Assembly (NCBI GenBank): GCA_963744005.1
Contig: CAVURU010000002.1
Location: 124,001-188,000, forward strand
DNA: 64,000 bases
DNA from: Palsa-504 sp963744005
GTDB taxonomy: Bacteria; Actinomycetota; Actinomycetes; Streptosporangiales; Streptosporangiaceae
Direction: 5' to 3'
In this document: piece by piece, positions 41,690 to 48,392 of the stretch
Numbering within the stretch: the stretch's first letter is position 1
Layout: every line of letters starts with the position of its first letter
The notes under the pieces: generated by a model
What the model was told of the DNA's origin: nothing
Database searches by the model: none
Seen by the model: only the letters and a program-made list of their open reading frames with translations
Made by a program: the position numbers and the translations under genes

Positions 41690-42241
41690 GTGACTGTCAA
41701 CGCAACGCCGCAGGGCCGCGAGCAGGCCCCGGCCCCGGCGCCGCTGGAGGAGAACGTCGATCATGTCCGCGGCTCGCCCGCCGGCCGCCTGATCATCGAG
41801 TACGGCGATTACGAGTGCCCGTACTCCCGGCAGGCCTTCCACGCCATCCAGCAGGTCGAGCGCCAGCTCGGCGGGACCATACGGTTCGCGTTCCGGCACT
41901 TCCCGCTGATCGGTCTGCACCCGCACGCCTTCGCCGCGGCGGCTGCGGCTGAGGCCGCTGCGCTGAAGGGCCGGTTCTGGGACATGCACGAGCTGCTGTT
42001 CCACCGGCAGAAGGCCCTCGAAGACGACGACCTGCGCAGGTATGCCGCCCAGCTCGGCCTGGACGGGCCGGCGTTTGACTCGGACCGGTCCGGTCGCGCC
42101 GCGGCGGACCGAGTCCGCCGCGACGTCGACAGCGGCCTGGCCTCAGGCCAGGTACTCGGTACGCCCACCCTGTTCATCGACGGCACCGTCCACCGCGGCG
42201 GCTACGACCCAGCCGCTCTGCTGGCCGCCCTGAGCCGTTGA
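41690..42241 (+). CDS. DsbA/thioredoxin-fold protein (single-Cys CPYS motif)
   Basis: A 183-residue thioredoxin-like (DSBA/NhaA C-terminal type) protein. The motif is EYGDYECPYSRQAF: the first Cys of CPxC is present but the second is Ser, which suggests a reductase or glutathione/mycothiol-type partner rather than a disulfide maker. The cis-Pro turn VLGTPTLFIDG is intact. GGAGG precedes GTG 41690. No signal peptide is present, so it is cytosolic. It probably works with the LUD protein upstream. Confidence 0.83.
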   Translation: MTVNATPQGREQAPAPAPLEENVDHVRGSPAGRLIIEYGDYECPYSRQAFHAIQQVERQLGGTIRFAFRHFPLIGLHPHAFAAAAAAEAAALKGRFWDMHELLFHRQKALEDDDLRRYAAQLGLDGPAFDSDRSGRAAADRVRRDVDSGLASGQVLGTPTLFIDGTVHRGGYDPAALLAALSR

Positions 42242-42265
42242 CGGTGACTAAAGCCGCGGATCAGG

Positions 42266-42946
42266 TCAGGCACCGTAAGCCGGGACGATCGCGCCACTGA
42301 CGGGGGCGGCGCGATCCCCGGCGAGAAAGGCGATGACGTTCGCGATGGCCTCCGGCTGGACGGCGTGCGTCAGCAGGTCAGCGGGGAACGTAGCCCGGTT
42401 GGCGGCGGTGTCGATGAGCTGCGGGGCGACCGCGTTGACGCGGATCCCGTGCGGGCGCAGCTCCAGGTCGAGGATCCGGATGAGGTGGCTGAGAGCGGCC
42501 TTGCTCAGGCCGTACGCGGCCAGGCCCGCGGTCGGGTCGGCCGCCGGGCGGGCCGACACGTGCACGATGGAGCCCTGGCCGCGCTGGCGCATGTACGGCT
42601 CGGCCGCCTGGCTCAGCCACAGCGCCGCGCCCAGGTTGACGTCCATCAGGGTTTTCAGGTCTTCGGGCGTTGCGGCGACCGCTTCGCCCAGGCGGAACAT
42701 GCCGATGGTGTTGACCAGCACCTCAGGTGGGCCGACCTCGGTGGCTATCCGGTCGACGAGGCTCTTGGCCGCGGCCGGATCGGTGGCGTCACCCAGCTCC
42801 CGCCGGATGCCATCGGGCAGTTCCTTCAGTCCCTGCTCGCTGCGGTCGACCCCGACCACCGCGTACCCGTCACCGGCCAGCAACCCGGCGGTGGCCCGGC
42901 CGAGCTCTCCGCCCGCGCCGACTACGATCGCTACGCGCTCGCTCAT
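42266..42946 (-). CDS. short-chain dehydrogenase/reductase
   Basis: A 226-residue SDR. The N-terminal binding motif is VVGAGGELGRATAG (about residues 8-20), the NNAG position is NTIG, and the active-site pair is AYGLSKAALSHL (Tyr about 144, Lys 148). GGAGG lies upstream. It ends QPEAIANVIAFLAGDRAAPVSGAIVPAYG, complete. It is convergent with the DsbA-like gene, and its own gap holds no obvious copy of the regulon motif. Confidence 0.87.
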   Translation of the reverse strand: MSERVAIVVGAGGELGRATAGLLAGDGYAVVGVDRSEQGLKELPDGIRRELGDATDPAAAKSLVDRIATEVGPPEVLVNTIGMFRLGEAVAATPEDLKTLMDVNLGAALWLSQAAEPYMRQRGQGSIVHVSARPAADPTAGLAAYGLSKAALSHLIRILDLELRPHGIRVNAVAPQLIDTAANRATFPADLLTHAVQPEAIANVIAFLAGDRAAPVSGAIVPAYGA

Positions 42947-42981
42947 GACACAACCTCCTGTATGCGATTGGTTGACGTGCC

Positions 42982-43803
42982 TCAGGGCCGGCGGCTCAGC
43001 AGGGCCCAGCCCGAGCCGACGACTCCCAGTCCGACGAGGATGGCGAAAACGAGCACGGTGTCAGGTGCGCTCGCGCCAGGCCGAGCGCGATCCCGGTGGT
43101 CCCTTTGAAGACGGCACCAGAACCCGCGCCGATCAGCGCGCCGCCGATCAGGAACAGGGCCAGGCCCGCGAGCAGGGAGATCGTTCCGAGCAAGAGCACC
43201 TGCGAGGCCCGCAGCCTGGTCGTGCCCAGCTGGGCCGCCACCCCGCAGGCAAAGACCAGGAAGGGGGCGGCGCCGGCCAGCGCGTGCGAAGGATGATTCA
43301 GGGTGGTGGCGAGGAAGAGCCCGGACAGCCCGGCGAGAAGCCCGTTGGCCGAGAAGGCGGCCAGGGTCCCGGCGGCGGCCGGGACCGGAAGCCCCGCCGT
43401 GCGCCGCGGGATGGTCGGCTGATTCGCGGCTGTCGCGGGTGGTGCCGCCAGGTAGGGCACGGTCAGCGGCTGCGGGACCCACTGCGCCAGGCAGCCGGCG
43501 ATCACTGAGCATCACGCCCCGGCGCCCGATGCGCGCGGCGATAGAGCTATCCCGCTGCAGCATGGCTATGGTGCTGGCCGCGAAGCTGGCGAAGACCACG
43601 GTGATGGTCAGGGCCGAGAGGTTGTCTCTGGTCCGGTAGAGGCCGTAAAGCGGGCTGGGCAGCGTCGCGACCGCCATGACGACCAGGAAAGCGAAGGCCA
43701 CGGGCCAGAAACCAGAGCTGGGCAGCCTCCGGCCAGGGGCGGCCACCCCGGGAGCGCTAACGCCGGGGGCCCGTCCTCCGCCTGAGGCCAGGTCCTTCGT
43801 CAT
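42982..43803 (-). pseudogene. MFS transporter, degraded
   Basis: After ATG 43803 (GGAGG upstream) the N-terminal part reads FWPVAFAFLVVMAVATLPSPLYGLYRTRDNL, and then the frame is lost near AARIGRRGVML. Most of the middle (TM 3-6 or so) is missing. A second frame carries LAAFSANGLLAGLSGLFLATTLNH to GSGAVFKGTTGIALGLARAH. The last residues (VLVFAILVGLGVVGSGWALL) return to the first frame. Two frame changes plus a deletion make this a true pseudogene. It stands divergent from the UvrA2 gene, with operator D between. Confidence 0.75.
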
Positions 43804-43886
43804 CGTGGTTTTCCTCCGGTGCTCCGGCGCGAGCCGCCAAGCTCCCCGCCGCACCCCAGCATGGCGACGGTGCAGGTGAATGGCCC

Positions 43887-43903
43887 TCACCAGATCCCGG
43901 TGA
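43887..43903. promoter_or_regulatory. regulon operator site D (UvrA2 promoter)
   Basis: TCACCAGATCCCGGTGA: both arms intact. A TACCGT -10 (43,919-43,924) precedes the leaderless ATG at 43,931 by six bases, so the operator covers the -35 region, as at site A. Confidence 0.65.
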
Positions 43904-43930
43904 TTCCCCGGTGCGGGCTACCGTGGTCTC

Positions 43931-46432
43931 ATGGCCGCTCAGGACACCCCACCGGTACCGGCTGACCTGCCCGCGACCATCGGGGTGCGCGGGGCACGGC
44001 ACAACAACTTGCGGGGCGTCGATGTCGACGTGCCGCTATGGCGGATGGTCGCGGTCGTCGGGGTATCCGGATCGGGCAAGACATCGCTGGCCATGGGCAC
44101 GCTGTACGCCGAGGGGCTGCACCGCTTCCTGGAGGGCCTGAGCACCTACAGCCGGCGGCGGCTGACCCAGGCGCAGCGCCCGGACGTGGACCGGATCGAC
44201 CACCTGCCGCCGGCGCTGGCCCTGCGGCAGCGCCCGCCGGTGCCCGGGCCGCGGAGCACGGTCGGGACCATGTCGGAGGTGCTCAATGTCCTGCGCCTGA
44301 TGATGTCGCGGCTCGGCTCTCACCTGTGCCCGAACGGTCATCGCGTCGAGCCGTCGATCGCCGCGCTGCGCGAGGAGATCACCTGCCCGGTGTGCGGCGC
44401 GCATTTCGAGCATCCCGGTGCCGAGTCCTTCGCCTTCAACTCCTACGGCGCGTGCCCGGCTTGCCAGGGACTGGGCGTGCGGTCCGAGGTCGACCCCGGC
44501 ACCCTGGTGCCCGATCCGGACAAGACGATCGCCGGCGGCGCGGTGCTGCCGTGGAACTCCGGCGGGCGGCGGCTGTCGATGTACGCCGCAGGCGAGCTCG
44601 GAGTCCGGCTCGACGTGCCCTACCGGTCGCTGTCCGATGACGAGCGGCACATCGTGCTGCACGGCCCGCCGGTGCAGCAGCGGGTGACGCTGAATTCGGG
44701 CCGCAACGGCCGGACCGTGGAGCTGTCGGTCAACTACGACAACGCCATCGCGGCCGTGGAACGGTCACTGCGCAGCGACAACGAGCGCACCCGCCGCCTG
44801 GTGCAGCGCTTCCTGGTCACCACGACGTGCTCGGTGTGCCACGGCACCCGGCTCCGGCCCGAAGCCCTCACCTCGCTGCTCGGCGGCCAGGACCTCGCGG
44901 CGATCAGCGCGCTCACCCTGGACCGGCTCCAGGCCTTCGCCAACGCCCTGCCCGCGGGACTGCCGGCCGAGATCAGCCGGATGACGGCCGGCCTGCTGGC
45001 CGAGTTCAACGGCAGGCTCACGCCGCTGCTCGAGGTCGGGCTGGGCTACCTGACCCTCGACCGGGCCGGCGCCACCTTGTCGACCGGAGAACGGCAGCGG
45101 ATCGAGCTCACCTCGACCGTGCGGGCCAGCACCACGGGGATGCTCTACGTGCTGGACGAGCCGTCCGTCGGGCTGCACCCGAGCAACGTGGCGGGACTCC
45201 TCACCGCGATCCGCGCCCTGACCGCGAACGGCAATTCCGTGGTCGTGGTCGAGCACGAGCGGGACGTCATCCGCAGCGCCGACTGGGTCATCGAGCTCGG
45301 CCCGGCCGCCGGCGCCAGGGGCGGCTCGGTCATCGCGCAGGGGCCACCGGGCCTGATCGAACGGGACCCGGACTCGGTCATCGGCTCGTTCCTGGCCCGC
45401 GCAACGCCGGCGGCCAGGGAGCGCCCGGCCCGGGCGGGCCATGACGGGCAGATCACGCTGGAGATCGGGGACCTGTACAACCTGCACGACGTCACCGCCG
45501 TCTTCCCGGTCAGCCAGCTGACTGCGCTGGCCGGGCCGTCCGGGGCGGGCAAGACCGCCCTCGTCCTGGACAGCCTCATCCCGGCCGCCCGGGCCCTGCT
45601 GAGCGGGTCCGCGCCGCCGGGACACGTCCGCCGCCTGGACCTCGGCGGCATCCGGCAGGTCGTCCAGGTCGATGCCTCGCCGATCGGCCAGAACGCACGG
45701 TCGACGCCCGCGACCTACTCCGGTGCGTTCGACCAGATCCGCCGCGTCTTCGCCGAGTCGGCGTACGCCCAGCGCAGGCACTGGAAGCCCGGGCACTTCT
45801 CCTTCAACACACGGGAAGGTCAGTGCCCGACCTGCCTCGGCCTGGGCCGCATCGACCTCGACGTCCAGTACCTGCCCGACATCACCGTCCCGTGCCCGGC
45901 CTGCCACGGGGCCCGGTTCAACGACGCGACCCTGGCCGTCCGCGTCGACGGCCTGACCATCGCCGATGTCCTTGGCCTGAGCGTGGACGACGCCCTGAAG
46001 CGGTTTGCCGGGCCGGATCGGGTCAGCGCGGCGCTGCGGCCGGTCAGCGAGGTCGGGCTGGGATACCTGCGGCTGGGCGAGCCGACGCCGTCCCTGTCCG
46101 GCGGCGAGTCGCAGCGGCTGCGCATCGCCACCCGGCTGCGCAGCAGCCAGCGCGGCGCGCTGTACGTGTTCGACGAACCTTCCACCGGCCTGCACCCGCT
46201 CGACGTGGCCACCCTGGTCGGCGTGTTCGACCGCCTGCTGGCGGCCGGGGCCACGATCATCGTCATCGACCACGACCTGGACCTGCTCGCTGCCGCCGAT
46301 CACCTGATCGACATGGGCCCGGGCGGCGGCCCGGACGGCGGGCGCATCCTGGCCACGGGCACGCCCGAGGAGGTGGCGCGGAACCCGGCCAGCGTCACCG
46401 GGCCCTGGCTGGCCGGCTACACCGCGAGATGA
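43931..46432 (+). CDS. UvrA2/DrrC-type ABC protein
   Basis: An 833-residue UvrA paralogue with both ABC modules. Module 1: Walker A VVGVSGSGKTSLAMGTLY (about residues 42-59), CPVCGAHFE zinc site, signature LSTGERQRIELTS, Walker B LYVLDEPSVGLHP. Module 2: LAGPSGAGKTALVLDSLI, CPTCLGLG and CPACHGARF zinc sites, signature LSGGESQRLRIATRL, FDEPSTGLHP. It lacks the UvrB-binding domain and is about 100 residues shorter than UvrA, which defines UvrA2. DrrC of the daunorubicin producer is the known member and protects DNA from drugs that bind it. The leaderless start is under operator D. Confidence 0.87.
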   Translation: MAAQDTPPVPADLPATIGVRGARHNNLRGVDVDVPLWRMVAVVGVSGSGKTSLAMGTLYAEGLHRFLEGLSTYSRRRLTQAQRPDVDRIDHLPPALALRQRPPVPGPRSTVGTMSEVLNVLRLMMSRLGSHLCPNGHRVEPSIAALREEITCPVCGAHFEHPGAESFAFNSYGACPACQGLGVRSEVDPGTLVPDPDKTIAGGAVLPWNSGGRRLSMYAAGELGVRLDVPYRSLSDDERHIVLHGPPVQQRVTLNSGRNGRTVELSVNYDNAIAAVERSLRSDNERTRRLVQRFLVTTTCSVCHGTRLRPEALTSLLGGQDLAAISALTLDRLQAFANALPAGLPAEISRMTAGLLAEFNGRLTPLLEVGLGYLTLDRAGATLSTGERQRIELTSTVRASTTGMLYVLDEPSVGLHPSNVAGLLTAIRALTANGNSVVVVEHERDVIRSADWVIELGPAAGARGGSVIAQGPPGLIERDPDSVIGSFLARATPAARERPARAGHDGQITLEIGDLYNLHDVTAVFPVSQLTALAGPSGAGKTALVLDSLIPAARALLSGSAPPGHVRRLDLGGIRQVVQVDASPIGQNARSTPATYSGAFDQIRRVFAESAYAQRRHWKPGHFSFNTREGQCPTCLGLGRIDLDVQYLPDITVPCPACHGARFNDATLAVRVDGLTIADVLGLSVDDALKRFAGPDRVSAALRPVSEVGLGYLRLGEPTPSLSGGESQRLRIATRLRSSQRGALYVFDEPSTGLHPLDVATLVGVFDRLLAAGATIIVIDHDLDLLAAADHLIDMGPGGGPDGGRILATGTPEEVARNPASVTGPWLAGYTAR

Positions 46433-46434
46433 CG

Positions 46435-46473
46435 AAGGCGGCTGCTGTCCCTCTCAGGGCAGCATCCGCCTTT
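46435..46473. terminator. terminator between UvrA2 and the hydrolase
   Basis: AAGGCGG...GCTG...CCC (46435-46451) pairs with GGG...CAGC...CCGCCTT (46457-46472), a long hairpin with a small internal loop, ending in TTT. It separates two convergent genes (46,432 and 46,486). Confidence 0.6.
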
Positions 46474-46485
46474 GTCACGCGGTGA

Positions 46486-47460
46486 TCAGGGATGGACCGG
46501 CCCGCTCGGGCCCTTGTCCAGCCGCAGCGACTGCATGATGGCGAAGGTCGTGGTCAGCGTGAACGCCTCGATGTCCGCGGCGGCCAGCACGCCGGTGTAC
46601 TTGGCGATGACCGGAGCAGCGGCCCGCTCGGTCACGGTGTCGAGGTGCGCCTTCACGCCCGCCCAGACGTTCTCGCCGTAGTGCATGTAGTACGGCACCG
46701 GATTGACGTTGGCCAGAGCTTCCCGCGCGCTGGCCTCGATGTCGGCGATGTACTGCTGGTGCAGCGCGACGTCCTCGCGGGTCGCGAGCCGGCCGAGGTG
46801 CCCGCTGATGAGATGCGACCACTCATAAGCCAGCGCCCGGTCCGGCGCCTGCATGTAGCCCTGGACGTCCTCACTGAGGTTGGTGTTGTAGATCGGCACC
46901 CAGCCGGCGTTGACGACGTCGATGAACATGAGGGTGTCGTGGCCGGGAAAGTGAATGTAGATGTTGTCCGGCGTGTGATTGGGACCGTGCCAGGCCAGCT
47001 GCGCGACCTCGCCGCCGACCTCGAGCGTGTAGGTGTCGGCGAACGTCACCTCCGGCACCGGCCGGGCCGGGTCTCCGTCCCTGATGAGCAGCCGCCGCGT
47101 CTCCTCGTGGCCGATCCGCACAGCGCTGCTGAACAGCGAGGCGGCGGCGCCGTGGTCAGCGTGATGATGGGAGTAGACCAGGTGCGTCACGGTGCTGCTG
47201 GTGCCCTCCGCGGCCGCGATCTGGTCCACGGCGCGCTGAAGGTTGTAGCCGATGCTCGGCGGCGCGTCGAACAGCACCACGCCGTCCCCGGTGGCCAGGA
47301 ACGCCGCGTTGTACACCCCGTCGGTGACCCAGAACAGGTTCCGCTCCACGCGCCCGACGTGGTACCCCTGCTCATTCAGGGCGGGGCCGAGCGCAGAACG
47401 CGGGATGGGCGCGTATTCGGGCAGGCCAGCGGTGGCGTCGCCGTCAGCTGATGTTGTCAC
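46486..47460 (-). CDS. metallo-beta-lactamase-fold hydrolase
   Basis: A 324-residue MBL-fold enzyme. The zinc motif is VYSHHHADHGAAASL (HxHxDH, about residues 93-107), followed by WHGPNHTPDNIYIHF, FIDVVNAGW and ISGHLGR as later ligands. It resembles lactonases, alkylsulfatases or a hydroxyacylglutathione hydrolase; the substrate is not assigned. GGGAG precedes GTG 47460. Its promoter region holds operator B inside a near copy of the LAL1 promoter. Confidence 0.85.
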   Translation of the reverse strand: MTTSADGDATAGLPEYAPIPRSALGPALNEQGYHVGRVERNLFWVTDGVYNAAFLATGDGVVLFDAPPSIGYNLQRAVDQIAAAEGTSSTVTHLVYSHHHADHGAAASLFSSAVRIGHEETRRLLIRDGDPARPVPEVTFADTYTLEVGGEVAQLAWHGPNHTPDNIYIHFPGHDTLMFIDVVNAGWVPIYNTNLSEDVQGYMQAPDRALAYEWSHLISGHLGRLATREDVALHQQYIADIEASAREALANVNPVPYYMHYGENVWAGVKAHLDTVTERAAAPVIAKYTGVLAAADIEAFTLTTTFAIMQSLRLDKGPSGPVHP

Positions 47461-47525
47461 GACATCTCCCTAGTCGTCCGGGCACGCCTGCCGGCGGTGC
47501 CCGGTATGGCCATTAGCCTCAGGCT

Positions 47526-47568
47526 CGCCACCGGCCAGGTGAGCGGGCATCACCGGATCATGATGATT
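47526..47568 (-). repeat. 43-base copy of the LAL1 promoter with operator site B
   Basis: Read on the minus strand, 47,568-47,526 matches 33,985-34,027 on the plus strand at 39 of 43 positions by eye. It contains operator B, TCATCATGATCCGGTGA (47,550-47,566), one mismatch from site A. The -10 position is TCACCT instead of TAACCT. It drives toward the metallo-hydrolase, and its far end forms the last codons of the truncated glycosylase. Confidence 0.65.
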
Positions 47569-48022
47569 GGGCGGCGACCTGGCCGGCCTCGTCGAAAGCG
47601 GCCGAGAACAGGTAGGCGGTGGCCAGCTCTTCCGGGTCAAGGCGCCCGTCTGACCAGCGTCCGGCGAGATCCCGCAGCGTGCCGACCTTGCGCCAGGACA
47701 GCCCGGCGTCCCGGAGCTGCGCCGGATCGGCGGCCAGAACCTCGGCCGCTGACGGGAGCCGGCCGCCGAAGCGGGCCTCCAGCCGCGCCACCGTCCGGCG
47801 TGTCGCCGCCACCGAGAGCTGCTGGCCGACGACCTGGAACAGCAGCGCGCCGAACAGGTCCATCGGCGGCAGCTCGCGCAGCCAGCGGCGGGGATCGAAG
47901 CCGGGCCGGTCAGCGATCATCCGGCCCAGTACCGGGTCGGCACCGGCCAGAAAGCGGCGCGCATGCTCCAGCCCTTCGGCGTGGCCGGTTTCGGCGCGGC
48001 CGTCGCCGGGAGACGTGACCAT
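47558..48022 (-). pseudogene. AlkA-like DNA glycosylase, 3' truncated
   Basis: A 154-residue N-terminal half of a HhH-GPD base-excision glycosylase: DPVLGRMIADRPGFDPRRW, MDLFGALLFQVVGQQLSVAATRRTVARLEARFGGRLPSAAEVLA, LRDAGLSWRKVGTLRDLAGRWSDGRLDPEELA. The Gly/Pro-rich helix-hairpin-helix and the catalytic Asp that must follow are absent; the frame runs into the repeat copy and stops at TCATCATGA. Whole family members are about 200 or more residues. It probably has no activity. ATG 48022 has a weak ribosome site. Confidence 0.7.
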
Positions 48023-48040
48023 GGGATCACTTCCTTCTCG

Positions 48041-48268
48041 TCAGGACGGCGGTCCCGTTTCGGGTTCCAGCTGGCGTACCTCCAGCAGATCGAGGCCGAG
48101 CGACTCGATCTCAGCCAGGACTCCGTGCAGGGCGGGCCGGTCCAGCACGCCGGTCAGGACGGTCGCGTGGCCCTGCCACTCCCAGGTCAGCGCCGGGAAC
48201 GCGGACAGGAACGTCGCCCCCAGGTGACCGTTGATCCTGATCAGGTACCTGGCGGATGCAGGGTCCAT
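48041..48268 (-). CDS. small conserved actinobacterial protein (75 residues)
   Basis: A 75-residue protein starting at ATG 48268 (MDPASARYLIRINGHLGATFLSAFPALTWEWQGHATVLTGVLDRPALHGVLAEIESLGLDLLEVRQLEP). This type, R-I-x-G-H-L-G-A...A-F-P-A-L...L-T-G-V-L-x(2)-A-L-x-G-V-L-A-E-I-E-x-L-G-L-D-L-L-E-V, is widespread in actinobacteria next to regulators. It is probably a small ACT-like or ligand-binding fold; function unknown. An upstream in-frame start (48,304) would add 12 residues. Confidence 0.72.
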   Translation of the reverse strand: MDPASARYLIRINGHLGATFLSAFPALTWEWQGHATVLTGVLDRPALHGVLAEIESLGLDLLEVRQLEPETGPPS

Positions 48269-48303
48269 GCGGCCAGGTTGCGGCCGCGGCAGGTGAGGGC
48301 GCA

Positions 48304-48320
48304 TCGCCTGGATCAGGTGA
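48304..48320. promoter_or_regulatory. regulon operator site E (LAL2 / 75-residue protein)
   Basis: TCGCCTGGATCAGGTGA: one change in the left arm, 7-base core with GATC. It sits in the gap between the divergent 75-residue gene and LAL2. Confidence 0.55.
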
Positions 48321-48392
48321 GACCGGCCTGCGGCCCGAGGCCTGCCCGGCTGGTGCTGTGCTGGCTGCGACCCGGACGCGTAGCCTGACGGA

